Origin: Burkholderiales bacterium
GTDB taxonomy: Bacteria > Pseudomonadota > Gammaproteobacteria > Burkholderiales > SG8-39
Assembly (NCBI GenBank): GCA_027493935.1
Contig: JAOSJV010000010.1
Coordinates: 434,001-498,000, forward strand
DNA: 64,000 nucleotides
Reading direction: 5' to 3'
Each line of letters begins with the position of its first letter. The stretch's first letter is position 1. Shown piece after piece: positions 42,125 to 52,441 of this stretch. The position numbers and the translations under genes are program-made. Under the pieces are notes generated by a model that had not been told where the DNA came from, did not search any database, and was given only the letters and a program-made list of their open reading frames with translations.

Positions 42125-42221
42125 TGTCTTCTGGTGGGCAGGGGCGGGTGGCCGGCGCGCAGCAAGCACGCCGCTATGCTCGGCCCCTACCGCGGTCCAC
42201 TGCCCACCGCCCGCCGTCCAC

Positions 42222-43346
<1,125 letters not shown>

Positions 43347-43356
43347 TCACTTCCGG

Positions 43357-43848
43357 CTAGACCCGGAGCACCCGCTCCCCGCGTGCGATGCCCGAGGCGC
43401 CGGTGCGGACCGTCTCGAGGATCACGGCGCGGTCGAGCGCCTCGATGAAAGCGTCCAGCTTGTCGCCGCTTCCGGTGAGCTCGATCGTATAGCTCGACTC
43501 GGTCACGTCGATGATGCGGCCGCGGAAGATGTCGGCCATGCGCTTCATCTCCTCGCGGTCCTTGCCGGTGGCGCGCACCTTGATCAGCATCAGCTCGCGC
43601 TCGATGTGCGGCGCCTCGGAGAGATCCACGACCTTCACCACGTCGACCAGCTTGTTCAGCTGCTTGGTGATCTGCTCGATTACATCGTCCGAGCCGGTCG
43701 TGACGATCGTCATGCGCGAGAGCGAGGCGTCCTCGGTCGGCGCCACGGTGAGCGACTCAATGTTGTAGCCTCGCGCAGAGAACAGCCCCGACACGCGCGA
43801 CAGTGCGCCAGACTCGTTCTCCAGCAGGATCGAGATGATGTGCCGCAT
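43357..43848 (-). CDS. ilvH: Acetolactate synthase small (regulatory) subunit
   Basis: This 163-residue protein starts with an ACT domain (HIISILLENESGALSRVSGLF, ARGYNIESLTVAPTED), which binds valine and gives feedback inhibition. The C-terminal domain (DIFRGRIIDVTESSYTIEL, TGSGDKLDAFIEAL) activates the large subunit. It starts 22 bases after the ilvB stop. Confidence 0.96.
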   Translation of the reverse strand: MRHIISILLENESGALSRVSGLFSARGYNIESLTVAPTEDASLSRMTIVTTGSDDVIEQITKQLNKLVDVVKVVDLSEAPHIERELMLIKVRATGKDREEMKRMADIFRGRIIDVTESSYTIELTGSGDKLDAFIEALDRAVILETVRTGASGIARGERVLRV

Positions 43849-43870
43849 GTCTTGCGCACCGCCGTCCGGA

Positions 43871-45577
43871 TCAGAGCTCTTCGGCGAGGATCATCTCGCT
43901 CATGCCCTTACCGCCGGGCACCATCGGATACACGTTCTCGGTCTGGTCGGTCAGGAAGTCGAGCAGCACGAGGTCGTCGGTCCGCTTGAACGCCTCGCGC
44001 AGCGCCGGCTCGACGTCGGCCGGCTTCTCGATGCGCATCCCGATATGGCCGTACGCCTCGGCGAGCCTGACGAAGTCCGGCAGCGCGTCCATGTACGACT
44101 CCGAGTAGCGGTTGCCGTGGAAGAACTGCTGCCACTGCCGCACCATGCCCATGTAACGGTTGTTCAGATTCACGATCTTGATCGGCAGCCGGTACTGCTT
44201 GCAGGTCGAGAGCTCTTGGGTGCACATCATGAAGCTCGCTTCGCCCGTGACGCACGCCACCGTGGCGCCCGGGTTGGCGAGCTGCACGCCCATCGCCGCC
44301 GGCAGCCCGAAGCCCATCGTGCCGAGGCCGCCGGAGTTGATCCAGCGCCGCGGCCGGTCGAACTTGTAGAACTGCGCCGCCCACATCTGGTGCTGGCCGA
44401 CGTCCGAGGTCACGAACGCATCGCCCTTCGTCACCTCGTAGAGTTTCTCGATCACCAGTTGCGGCTTGATGATCGGGCTCGCCCGATCGTAGCGCAGGCA
44501 GTCGCGCGCCTTCCACAGCTCGATCTGGGCCCACCAGCTGTTCAGCGCCTTCTGATCGATGCGGCCGGCGAGCGGCTCGATCTGGCGGACCAGCTCATCG
44601 AGCACGTCGGCGACGTTGCCAACGATCGGCACGTCCACCTTGACGCGCTTGGAGATGGACGAGGGGTCGATGTCGATGTGGATGATCTTGCGCGGCACCG
44701 AGCCGAAGTGCGCGGGATTGCCGATGACGCGGTCGTCGAACCGCGCCCCGATCGCGAGCAGCACGTCGCAGTGCTGCATCGCCATGTTCGCCTCGTAGGT
44801 GCCGTGCATGCCGAGCATGCCGAGGAACTGCGGGTCGGTGCCGGAGAAGCCGCCGAGCCCCATCAGCGTGCTGGTCGCAGGGAAGCCGAGGAGCTTCACG
44901 AGGCGTGTGAGCGCGGGGGCGGCGTTCGCCAGGACGACCCCGCCGCCGGTGTAGATCATGGGCCGCTCGGCCTCCAGGACCAGCTGCGCGGCCTTCTTCA
45001 CCTGGCCCGGATGACCCTTGGTCACCGGGTTGTACGAACGCATCGGCACCGCGTCCGGGTACTCGAACGCGCACTTCGCCGTGGTCACGTCCTTCGGGAT
45101 GTCGACCAGCACCGGCCCCGGACGCCCGCTCGCGGCGAGGAAGAAGGCTTTCCTGATCGTGCGGGCGAGCTCCCGCACGTCCTTGACCAGGAAGTTGTGC
45201 TTCACGCACGGCCGCGTGATTCCGACCGCGTCGACCTCCTGGAATGCGTCCTGGCCGATCGCGTGCGTCGGCACCTGGCCGGTGATCACGACCATCGGGA
45301 TCGAATCCATGTACGCGGTGGCGATGCCGGTCACCGCGTTGGTGACGCCGGGACCGGACGTCACCAAGCACACGCCGGTCCTGTGGCTGCTGCGCGAGTA
45401 GCCGTCGGCCGCGTGCGCGGCTCCCTGTTCGTGCCGCACCAGGACATGCCTGACCTTGTCCTGCTTGAATAGCTCGTCGTAGATGAACAGCACCGCGCCG
45501 CCCGGATAGCCGAACACGCATTCGACGCCTTCGGCCTGCAAGCACCTGACGACAATCTCTGCCCCAGTGATTTCCAT
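43871..45577 (-). CDS. ilvB: Acetolactate synthase large (catalytic) subunit
   Basis: This 568-residue thiamine diphosphate enzyme starts MEITGAEIVVRCLQAEGVE. VFGYPGGAVL, with the catalytic glutamate region near RHEQGAAHAADGY, is followed by the FAD-binding central domain (FPATSTLMGLGGF, LGMLGMHGTYEANMAM). The ThDP/Mg site has GLGTMGFGLPAAMG and a GEASFMM...NLNNRYMGMV run. No frame breaks occur. Upstream on the minus strand a weak promoter (TTGACC, 18 bases, TACTCT, about 45662-45633) can be proposed. A leader peptide rich in Ile/Val/Leu was not found. Confidence 0.96.
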   Translation of the reverse strand: MEITGAEIVVRCLQAEGVECVFGYPGGAVLFIYDELFKQDKVRHVLVRHEQGAAHAADGYSRSSHRTGVCLVTSGPGVTNAVTGIATAYMDSIPMVVITGQVPTHAIGQDAFQEVDAVGITRPCVKHNFLVKDVRELARTIRKAFFLAASGRPGPVLVDIPKDVTTAKCAFEYPDAVPMRSYNPVTKGHPGQVKKAAQLVLEAERPMIYTGGGVVLANAAPALTRLVKLLGFPATSTLMGLGGFSGTDPQFLGMLGMHGTYEANMAMQHCDVLLAIGARFDDRVIGNPAHFGSVPRKIIHIDIDPSSISKRVKVDVPIVGNVADVLDELVRQIEPLAGRIDQKALNSWWAQIELWKARDCLRYDRASPIIKPQLVIEKLYEVTKGDAFVTSDVGQHQMWAAQFYKFDRPRRWINSGGLGTMGFGLPAAMGVQLANPGATVACVTGEASFMMCTQELSTCKQYRLPIKIVNLNNRYMGMVRQWQQFFHGNRYSESYMDALPDFVRLAEAYGHIGMRIEKPADVEPALREAFKRTDDLVLLDFLTDQTENVYPMVPGGKGMSEMILAEEL

Positions 45578-45779
45578 GCCTTGCGCCTGCGTCCCGTGAC
45601 GCGAAATGATTGAATATTTGACGAAAACTGTGGAGAGTACGGTCTATGCGGGAGTTTGGTCAAGCGTACCAGTCGCCGCCGGCACGCGCGCGCGGCGGCG
45701 TGCGCGCGGCGGTTTGTTAACATGCGCCCGCGATCGTGCGGGCCGCGCGCGATCCGACAACGACAACCCGGGTCATCCC

Positions 45780-46346
45780 CTGGCCACCCGCTCCGAGCTC
45801 TCCGCGTTTCTCGCCAGCGTCGAGCGCCGCGCCTACAAGCAGGCACTCTACGCCGTGCGAGACGCCGCCGCGGCGCTCGACGTCGTGCAAGAGGCGATGC
45901 TGCGCCTTGCCGAAAAGTACGGCGCACGGCCGGCGGAGGAACTCCCGCTCCTCTTCCAGCGCATCCTGCAAAATGCGATCCGGGATTTTTTTCGCCGCCA
46001 GAAGGTACGCTCGACGTGGACGACGTTATTCTCTGCGCTCCTGCCCGGCCGCGACGACGCCGACGTCGACCCGCTGGACACCCTGACGGCGGCGCCCGGC
46101 GCGGGCACCGTCGAGACTCCGGCCGACGCCGCAGAGAGAGCTCAGATACTTGATTTCATTGAAAAAGAGATCAGCAGACTGCCCCACCGTCAACGCCAGG
46201 CGTTTCTGCTGCGTTATTGGGAGGAGTTTGACGTCGCCGAGACCGCCCTCGTCATGGGGTGCTCGGAGGGCAGCGTGAAGACCCACTGTTCGCGCGCCAC
46301 GCATACGCTTGCAGCGGCCCTCAGAGCACGGGGCATCGAGCTGTGA
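45780..46346 (+). CDS. RNA polymerase sigma factor (ECF-like), betaproteobacterial type
   Basis: About 188 residues from the first conserved position. The sigma-2 region contains ELSAFLASVERRAYKQALYA, DVVQEAMLRLAEKY, and LPLLFQRILQNAIRDFFRR. Sigma-4 is LPHRQRQAFLLRYWEEFDVA with the helix-turn-helix MGCSEGSVKTHCSRATHTLA. The start is uncertain. Homologues begin near this position, but only a CTG is available here, while the frame is open upstream to 45606 with a TTG at 45714. The GTGA overlap with the next gene couples it to a DUF3619 membrane protein, which could act as its anti-sigma factor. Confidence 0.83.
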   Translation: MATRSELSAFLASVERRAYKQALYAVRDAAAALDVVQEAMLRLAEKYGARPAEELPLLFQRILQNAIRDFFRRQKVRSTWTTLFSALLPGRDDADVDPLDTLTAAPGAGTVETPADAAERAQILDFIEKEISRLPHRQRQAFLLRYWEEFDVAETALVMGCSEGSVKTHCSRATHTLAAALRARGIEL

Positions 46347-46732
46347 ACGAACACCTGATCGGCCGCAGCATCAAGCGCGAGCTCGACCGCGGGCTCGGCT
46401 TGCCCGCGGATGCACTCGCCCGGCTGTCCGACGCGCGTACGCGCGCGCTCGAGCGGCAGCGCTCGCGTGCGCCGTTTCCGGTGCTCGCCGGCGCGGGACG
46501 CATCGGTCTGCGGCTGAGCGGACCGGCGCAGTGGTTCGCGCACGTGATCCTGCCGGCGGCCCTGCTCGTGGCGGCCGCAATCGGCGTGCAGCAGTGGCAG
46601 GAGCGTGAGAGCAGCGCGCAGGCGGCCTCCGAGATCGCTGACCTCGATGCCGACCTGCTCAAGAGCGACCTGCCGATCGACGCCTACCTCGATCGCGATT
46701 TCCAGGCATGGCTGCAGCGCTCGTCGGACTGA
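46343..46732 (+). CDS. DUF3619 family membrane protein, possible anti-sigma factor
   Basis: This 129-residue protein starts at a GTG overlapping the sigma gene stop. A cytoplasmic N-terminal half (IKRELDRGLGLPADALARL) is followed by one transmembrane helix (WFAHVILPAALLVAAAIGVQ) and a short periplasmic tail ending LPIDAYLDRDFQAWL. The tail motif is typical of DUF3619. Position and topology resemble anti-sigma factors, but this is inference. Confidence 0.85.
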   Translation: MNEHLIGRSIKRELDRGLGLPADALARLSDARTRALERQRSRAPFPVLAGAGRIGLRLSGPAQWFAHVILPAALLVAAAIGVQQWQERESSAQAASEIADLDADLLKSDLPIDAYLDRDFQAWLQRSSD

Positions 46733-47238
46733 GCGTGGCGCCCGTCGGCCGTCGCCGTGTCGCGCGCGGCGTCCACGGCGTCGTCCTTCCCGTCCTCCTG
46801 CTCCTCGCCACGATATTCGCGTCGACCATCGACGACGCCCACGCCGCCGCGCCGAGGAAGGGCGGCCCCACGTGGGAGCAGCTCACGCAGCAGCAGCAGC
46901 AGGTGCTCGCACCCATACAGGGCGAGTGGCCGAAGCTCGATGCGAAGCGAAAGCGCAAGTGGCTCGGGATCGCAAAGCGCTATCCTTCGATGACGGCGAG
47001 CGAGCAGGCGCGTCTGCAGGAGCGCATGCGCGAATGGGTACGCCTCACGCCCGGCGAGCGCGAAGCCGCCCGCGCGCGCTACCGCGAATTCGAGCAGCTC
47101 TCCCCCGAAGAGCGGCGCAGCGTGAGCCGCAAGTGGGAGACTTACCAGCGCAAACGCACCGAGGAGGCCGCCCGTACCGCGCCCGACACCGCGGGAATCG
47201 GCCCGGTACCCGGCGCGGCCGGGCTGCGGCCGCACTAG
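46708..47238 (+). CDS. DUF3106 family protein, exported
   Basis: This 176-residue protein has a hydrophobic signal segment (GVVLPVLLLLATIFASTID) and then the DUF3106 pattern of tryptophan-containing repeats: PTWEQLTQQQQQVLAPIQGE, WPKLDAKRKRKWLGIAKRYP and MREWVRLTPGEREAARARYR, then a shorter LSPEERRSVSRKWETYQ. The start overlaps the previous gene by 25 bases. The function is unknown, and it recurs next to this sigma factor type in betaproteobacteria. Confidence 0.86.
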   Translation: MAAALVGLSVAPVGRRRVARGVHGVVLPVLLLLATIFASTIDDAHAAAPRKGGPTWEQLTQQQQQVLAPIQGEWPKLDAKRKRKWLGIAKRYPSMTASEQARLQERMREWVRLTPGEREAARARYREFEQLSPEERRSVSRKWETYQRKRTEEAARTAPDTAGIGPVPGAAGLRPH

Positions 47239-47239
47239 C

Positions 47240-47782
47240 GTGGCGCGGTGCGGCGCGAGCGCCCCCGCGGCGCCAGGCGGCAACGCGGCGGGACTCGGCC
47301 GGCGCCTCGCGGCGATGATCTACGAAGCGCTCGCCGTGACCGCCGTCGTCTTCGTCGCCAGCCTTGCTTTCCATGGCGCCGCCACCGGTCGTCTCGAGGG
47401 GATGGCTCGCCTCGCGTTCCAGATCTACCTCGTCACGGTCCTCGGACTGTACTTCGCTTGGTTCTGGCAGCGCGGACAGACGCTCCCCATGCGGGCGTGG
47501 CGGCTGCGCGTGGTGGATGCGCGCACCGGAGGCGCGGTCGCGCCGGGGCGCGCCGTCGCGCGCTACCTCGCGGCCGCACTGACGGGCGGGACCAGCCTGG
47601 CAGCAGCGCTGTATCTGCGCGAGCACCCGGACGCCGCGGCGGCGTGGGCGGCGCTCGCGCCGGGCCCGGCGAGCATCGCGTGGGCGGCGATCGACCGCGA
47701 CCGCCAGGCGCTCTACGACCGCATCGCCGGCACGCGGCTGGTCATCGCCGCTCCACCCACCACATCATCGCCAGCGCAGTGA
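47240..47782 (+). CDS. RDD family membrane protein
   Basis: This 180-residue protein has three or four hydrophobic segments. RRLAAMIYEALAVTAVVF is the first RDD helix region, GRGL-type. WRLRVVDARTGGAVAPGRAV and the RDRQALYDRIAGTRLV ending, with the conserved D-R-x-x-x-x-L-H/Y-D pattern, define the RDD family. It starts at a GTG one base after the DUF3106 stop. Its 3' end overlaps the 3' end of the convergent lptG by 41 bases. Confidence 0.87.
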   Translation: MARCGASAPAAPGGNAAGLGRRLAAMIYEALAVTAVVFVASLAFHGAATGRLEGMARLAFQIYLVTVLGLYFAWFWQRGQTLPMRAWRLRVVDARTGGAVAPGRAVARYLAAALTGGTSLAAALYLREHPDAAAAWAALAPGPASIAWAAIDRDRQALYDRIAGTRLVIAAPPTTSSPAQ

Positions 47783-48815
47783 ACAGGAAGAGCAGACTCG
47801 GCGCCGCGGCACTCACGAACGGCGTCCAGGTCTGCAGCACGCCGAGGGTCGTGCCGAGGTGGTTCAGGAAGTGGAACAGCACGCCGAGGATGATGCCAGC
47901 AAAGACCTTTAGGCCGACGCTGCCCGCGCGCGCCTGCACGTACGCGAACGGCAGCGCGAGCGCCATCATCACCAGCGTCGCGAACGGATAGATCACCTTC
48001 TGCCAGAGCGCGATCTGCTGCCGGTCGGTGCGCTGGCGGTTCTCCGAGAGCAGGCGGATGTACTGATAGAGGTTCCACGCCGACATCTTCTCCGGACGGA
48101 CGAGCAGCGCGCCGAGGATGTCCGGGGTGAGCACCGACCGCCATTCCATCTCGGCCGATTTGCTCACAACGGCCCGCGCGCCCTGGAACTCGGTCCGTGT
48201 GACGTCGTGCAGCCGCCACAAGTTCGCACCCGCGTATTCGCCGCGCACCGCCTCGCTGAGCGAGCGCAGCCGCAGATCGTCGTCGAACTCGAAGATCCGC
48301 ACGCCGCGCAGCGCTCTGTCGGGCAGCACCTCGCGGACGTTCACGAAGCGCGCGTCCGAGCGCAGCCACACGCCCGAGCGCAGACCGGAGGACACCGTGG
48401 AACCGAGCCGCTCCATGCGCAGCTGCTTGGCGGCTCGCTCGGCTGCCGGCGCCGCGAATTCGCCGACGATCACGGTCAGGATGACAAACGCGGAGCCCAC
48501 ACGTGCGAGCATGCGCGCGGCATCTACCGGCGCCAGGCCCGACACGCGCATCACCGTGTACTCGGAGCTCGCGGCGAGCGTCGACAGCGCCGCCAGCGTG
48601 CCGATCAGCACTGCGACCGGGAAGAGCTCGTAAACGTGACCGGGCACCGACAGCAGCACGAAGGCGAAGGCGTGTCGCAGGCGGTAGGCGCCGGTGCCGA
48701 GCTCGTCGAGCTCGTTCACCATGTCGAAGAAGGCGAACAGCGCCAGAAAGGCGACCATTGCGAAGGCGGTCGCCTTGTAAATCTCGCGCGCGAAGTAGCG
48801 GCGGATCGTGCTCAT
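47742..48815 (-). CDS. lptG: Lipopolysaccharide export system permease LptG
   Basis: This 357-residue inner membrane protein has three helices at each end and a periplasmic jellyroll between them. The first part is YFAREIYKATAFAMVAFLAL. VPGHVYELFPVAVLIGTLAA is the coupling helix region. KMSAWNLYQYIRLLSENRQ precedes the last helices with IALWQKVIYPFATLVMMAL. It works with LptF and LptB to extract LPS from the membrane. The ATG overlaps the lptF stop (ATGA). Confidence 0.96.
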   Translation of the reverse strand: MSTIRRYFAREIYKATAFAMVAFLALFAFFDMVNELDELGTGAYRLRHAFAFVLLSVPGHVYELFPVAVLIGTLAALSTLAASSEYTVMRVSGLAPVDAARMLARVGSAFVILTVIVGEFAAPAAERAAKQLRMERLGSTVSSGLRSGVWLRSDARFVNVREVLPDRALRGVRIFEFDDDLRLRSLSEAVRGEYAGANLWRLHDVTRTEFQGARAVVSKSAEMEWRSVLTPDILGALLVRPEKMSAWNLYQYIRLLSENRQRTDRQQIALWQKVIYPFATLVMMALALPFAYVQARAGSVGLKVFAGIILGVLFHFLNHLGTTLGVLQTWTPFVSAAAPSLLFLFTALAMMWWVERR

Positions 48816-49894
48816 CGGCGCCGCAGAAGCGCGAGGCGCAGCGTGGTGCGGCGCCAGAAAAGCGCGGCGATCAGGCCGAGCATCGCAGCGTGCAGCACCC
48901 ACCAGCCGAGCGAGAACGGCAATCGCCCCTGGGCAACCCAGGCCTGGACGATGCCAAGCAGGTTGCTGTACACGAGATAGGCGAAGACCGCGAACAGCAG
49001 GTTGAGCGAGCGCGTCGCGCGCGGATTCACCGAGGAAAGCGGAATCGCGAGCAGTGCGAGGTTGAGCGCCACGAACGGCAGCCCGATGCGCCAAGTGAGC
49101 TCGGCGCGCCAGAACCGGTTGTCCGGCGCGCGCAGCAGCTCGAGCGTCGAGACCGCCTTGGGCGGGCGCGAGGCGTCCGGGCGCGAGCGCGGCTGGATGA
49201 GCACCGCGTAGCGCTCGAACTCCATGATCCGGTACTCGGGCGTGCCGGGCACGCCCTCGTAGCGGCGGCCGTCGACGAGCACGGCGTAGCGGTCCCCCTC
49301 TTCAGTCGTCTCGACATAGCCCTGTCGGCTGACGACGACGCCGTCGCGACCGTGCTGCCGGCCGGCGATAAAAACGTTGCCGACCGTGCGCTTCTCCTCG
49401 GACATCGACTCGACGAAGAACACCACCCGGCCCGACGGCGGCTCGCGGAACACGCCCGGCGCGATCAGCGAGACGTCCTCCTGGCTCTCGACGCGCTTGC
49501 GGTACTCCTCGGCGCGCCGATTCGCCCAGGGCGAGAGCATCAGCGAGAGGAGCGCAATGACGAGAACCAGCGGCGCGGCGAAGAGCAGCACCGGCCGGAT
49601 CCAGGCGTAGAGCGACAGGCCGGCCGCGGACCAGATCACCATTTCCGAGTCGCGGTGGCTGCGCGACATCGCCGCGAGCACCGACACGAACAGCGTCACC
49701 GCGAGCAGGATCGGCAGATAGTTGAGCGCGGTGAACCCGACCAGGCCGAGCACCGCGTCGATCGGAATCGTGCCGCCGGCGGCGCGGCCGAGGAAGCGCA
49801 CCAGGACCGAAGTGGCGGTGATCGCGAACAGCGCGGCGAAGATCGCAACCGCGTAGTTGCCCATCTCGCGCAGGAGGGAGCGCTGGTAGATCAC
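48812..49894 (-). CDS. lptF: Lipopolysaccharide export system permease LptF
   Basis: This 360-residue protein begins MIYQRSLLREMGNYAVAIFA, typical of LptF. LPILLAVTLFVSVLAAMSRS is the coupling region facing LptB, and HRDSEMVIWSAAGLSLYAWI follows. A periplasmic beta-jellyroll lies at about residues 130-260. The start is a GTG. It is divergent from pepA, the usual arrangement in beta- and gammaproteobacteria. Confidence 0.96.
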   Translation of the reverse strand: MIYQRSLLREMGNYAVAIFAALFAITATSVLVRFLGRAAGGTIPIDAVLGLVGFTALNYLPILLAVTLFVSVLAAMSRSHRDSEMVIWSAAGLSLYAWIRPVLLFAAPLVLVIALLSLMLSPWANRRAEEYRKRVESQEDVSLIAPGVFREPPSGRVVFFVESMSEEKRTVGNVFIAGRQHGRDGVVVSRQGYVETTEEGDRYAVLVDGRRYEGVPGTPEYRIMEFERYAVLIQPRSRPDASRPPKAVSTLELLRAPDNRFWRAELTWRIGLPFVALNLALLAIPLSSVNPRATRSLNLLFAVFAYLVYSNLLGIVQAWVAQGRLPFSLGWWVLHAAMLGLIAALFWRRTTLRLALLRRR

Positions 49895-49940
49895 CGCGCC
49901 CTCACCTTCGTGCGCGCAACGCCGACGCGCCGGAGCGGTT

Positions 49941-49970
49941 TTGACGCCCTCCGTTCAAAGCGGGGATAAT
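49941..49970 (+). promoter_or_regulatory. Sigma-70 promoter of pepA-holC-valS
   Basis: TTGACG (49941-49946) and GATAAT (49965-49970) are 18 bases apart. Transcription should begin near 49977, giving a leader of about 60 bases before the TTG start of pepA. Confidence 0.72.
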
Positions 49971-50037
49971 CGCGCGGCACTTGACACTGTTACGTCGGAC
50001 GCCGGGACATCCGGCACTGCGACATCTGGAGCGCGCT

Positions 50038-51519
50038 TTGGAATTTAGCACGAAAGCACTCTCACCCGAGCGGATCACCGCCGGCTGTATCGCGGTCGGC
50101 GTCTTCGAGAGCCGCAGGCTCTCGACCGCGGCCGCGGCGCTCGACCGCGTCGCGCGGGGGCACCTGCGCGACTTCGTGAAGCGCGGCGACATGGACGGCC
50201 GCGCGGGCGCAGTGCGGCTGCTCTACCGGGTGCCGCACCTGCGCTGCGAGCGCGTGCTGCTGGTCGGCCTCGGGCGCGAGAGCGATTTCGGGGCGAAGCA
50301 GTATCGCGACGCGGTGCGCACGGCGGTGACGGCGGTCGCCGACACCGGCGCGCGCGACGTTTGTCTCTGCCTGCCGGAACTGCACGTCGCCGGCCGCGAC
50401 CTCGAGTGGAAGATGCGCCACGCTGCGATCGTCGCCGCCGAGGCGCTGTACCGGTTCGAGGAGACCAAGAGCAAGAAATCGCCGGCGCGCAAGCTGAGGT
50501 CGATGGCGTTTGCGGCACCGGCGCGCGGCGCGGCCGCGGAGCGCGGCCTCGCACAGGGCCGCGCGATTGCCGCCGGGATGTCCCTCGCTCGAGACCTCGG
50601 CAACCTGCCGTCGAACATCTGCACGCCGACCTACCTCGCCGCCGAGGCGCGGCGGCTCGCCAGGCAGTGGAGGCTCGGCGTCGAAGTACTCGATAGCCGC
50701 GACATGCAGCGGCTCGGCATGGGAGCACTACTCGCCGTCGCCAAGGGCTCGCGCCAGCCGCCCAAGTTCATCGTCCTGCGCTACAACGGCGCCGGACGCG
50801 GGACGCGGCCGGTGGTGCTGGTCGGGAAGGGAATCACGTTCGACACCGGCGGCATCTCGCTCAAGCCCGCGGCCGAGATGGACGAGATGAAGTACGACAT
50901 GTGCGGCGCCGCGAGCGTCCTCGGTACGCTGCGCGCGGCCGCCGAGATGAAGCTCGCGGTGAACGTCGTCGGCCTGGTGCCGGCGACCGAGAACATGCCG
51001 GGCGGCGCCGCGACCAAGCCGGGCGACGTGGTGACCACGATGTCCGGCCAGACGGTGGAGATCCTCAACACCGACGCGGAGGGCCGGCTGATCCTGTGCG
51101 ATGCGCTCACCTACGCGGGGCGCTTCAAGCCGCAGGCGGTGGTCGACATCGCGACGCTGACCGGCGCCTGCGTGATCGCGCTCGGTCACGTGGCTACCGG
51201 TCTCTTCGCCAACCGCGACACGCTCGCCGAGGAACTCGCCGAGGCCGGCGCTGATGCCTGGGACCGCGCCTGGCGGATGCCGCTGTGGGACGACTACCAG
51301 GAGCAGATCAAGAGCCCATTCGCCGATATCGCGAACATCGGCGGCCGGCCCGCCGGAAGCGTCACCGCGGCCTGCTTCCTGTCGCGGTTCGCCGACAAGT
51401 TCGACTGGGCGCACCTCGACATCGCCGGCACCGCTTGGGTCTCCGGCAAGAACAAGGGCGCGACCGGCCGTCCGGTGCCAATGCTCGCCACGTTCCTGCT
51501 CGGCCGCTCCGCAAGGTGA
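50038..51519 (+). CDS. pepA: Leucyl aminopeptidase (cytosol aminopeptidase)
   Basis: PepA is a hexameric M17 family dizinc peptidase. The 493-residue protein has the conserved signature NTDAEGRL and metal-ligand blocks VGKGITFDTGGISLKPA and KYDMCGAASVLG. I chose the TTG at 50038 (LEFSTKALSPE), which aligns with the usual N-terminus and has GGAG 6 bases before it. The open frame upstream is not conserved. The stop overlaps the GTG of holC (GTGA). Confidence 0.95.
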   Translation: MEFSTKALSPERITAGCIAVGVFESRRLSTAAAALDRVARGHLRDFVKRGDMDGRAGAVRLLYRVPHLRCERVLLVGLGRESDFGAKQYRDAVRTAVTAVADTGARDVCLCLPELHVAGRDLEWKMRHAAIVAAEALYRFEETKSKKSPARKLRSMAFAAPARGAAAERGLAQGRAIAAGMSLARDLGNLPSNICTPTYLAAEARRLARQWRLGVEVLDSRDMQRLGMGALLAVAKGSRQPPKFIVLRYNGAGRGTRPVVLVGKGITFDTGGISLKPAAEMDEMKYDMCGAASVLGTLRAAAEMKLAVNVVGLVPATENMPGGAATKPGDVVTTMSGQTVEILNTDAEGRLILCDALTYAGRFKPQAVVDIATLTGACVIALGHVATGLFANRDTLAEELAEAGADAWDRAWRMPLWDDYQEQIKSPFADIANIGGRPAGSVTAACFLSRFADKFDWAHLDIAGTAWVSGKNKGATGRPVPMLATFLLGRSAR

Positions 51520-51944
51520 CCCGCATCGACTTCTACCACGACGCCGAAGACCGCCTGCAGGTGGCCTGCCGGCTCGCGGCGAAGGCGGTCCGGCGGAAGC
51601 TGCGCGTGCTGATCTTCGTCCCGGACCAGGAAACGGCGCGCACGGTCGACCGGATGCTCTGGACCACGCCGCCCACCGGGTTCGTGCCGCACTGCATGGC
51701 GCACGAGAGCCTCGCCGCCGAGACACCGGTGCTGATCGGCATCGACGCCGAGGCGACGCCGCACGACGAGGTGCTGCTCAACCTCGCGAGCGACCGGCCA
51801 GCGCATTTCGCCCGCTTCCAGCGGCTGATCGAAATCGTCGGCCGCGACCTGGCCGACCGGGCGGCCGCCCGCGAGCGGTTCAAGTTCTACCGGGAACGCG
51901 GCTACCCGATCTACACTCACAGCCTGAGCGATGGCAACGCCTGA
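51516..51944 (+). CDS. holC: DNA polymerase III chi subunit
   Basis: This 142-residue protein links the clamp loader to single-strand-binding protein. RIDFYHDAEDRLQVACRLAA opens it, followed by VLIFVPDQETARTVDRMLW and FVPHCMAHESLA. FKFYRERGYPIYTHSL is near the end. The GTG start overlaps the pepA stop, and the 3' end overlaps the next gene by 14 bases. pepA-holC-valS is a conserved string. Confidence 0.93.
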   Translation: MTRIDFYHDAEDRLQVACRLAAKAVRRKLRVLIFVPDQETARTVDRMLWTTPPTGFVPHCMAHESLAAETPVLIGIDAEATPHDEVLLNLASDRPAHFARFQRLIEIVGRDLADRAAARERFKFYRERGYPIYTHSLSDGNA

Positions 51945-52344
51945 CGACACAAGCGATCTGCTCGGCCGGGCCGACGAGGCGCTCGGCAAGGCCGACGCCT
52001 TGCTCGCGCGGCATCGCGCCGCCCGGCTCGCCCGCCAGCCCGAGCCGCCGCCCGACTTTCCGGTGCTCACCGAGGTCGTGTCGCAGGCGCCGCCGGCCCC
52101 CACCGCTGCGGAGGTCGACTTGGTCGCGCTCGAGCGCGAGCTCAGGCTGCAGTTGCTCGACCAGCTCGGCCGCGAGTTCGAACGGCTGGTCGAGGCGCGC
52201 GTGCACGGCCGCGTCAGCGCGAAGGTCGCGCAGATCATGGAGCGCGCGGGCGTCGAGCTCGAGTACGAGGTGCGCCGGGCGGTGCGCGAAGCGCTGACCG
52301 AGGTCATCCAGGACGAGCTGGACCGGCTGAACAAAGGCGGCTGA
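51931..52344 (+). CDS. Hypothetical protein between holC and valS
   Basis: This 137-residue protein has a disordered proline-rich part (residues 30-60, RQPEPPPDFPVLTEVV) and a helical C-terminal half (VDLVALERELRLQLLDQLGR, VSAKVAQIMERAGVELEYEV, VREALTEVIQDELDRLNKGG). A similar gene often stands here in betaproteobacteria. It has no membrane segment and no known domain. Confidence 0.75.
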   Translation: MATPDDTSDLLGRADEALGKADALLARHRAARLARQPEPPPDFPVLTEVVSQAPPAPTAAEVDLVALERELRLQLLDQLGREFERLVEARVHGRVSAKVAQIMERAGVELEYEVRRAVREALTEVIQDELDRLNKGG

Positions 52345-52441
52345 GCAGCGTCACCCCCGACGCCGGTGGCGCAACCGCGCGCCCGGCGCCCGACCGGGGC
52401 AAAACGCCCGCCAAACCAGCGGGTTGGGATGACGCATCGGC

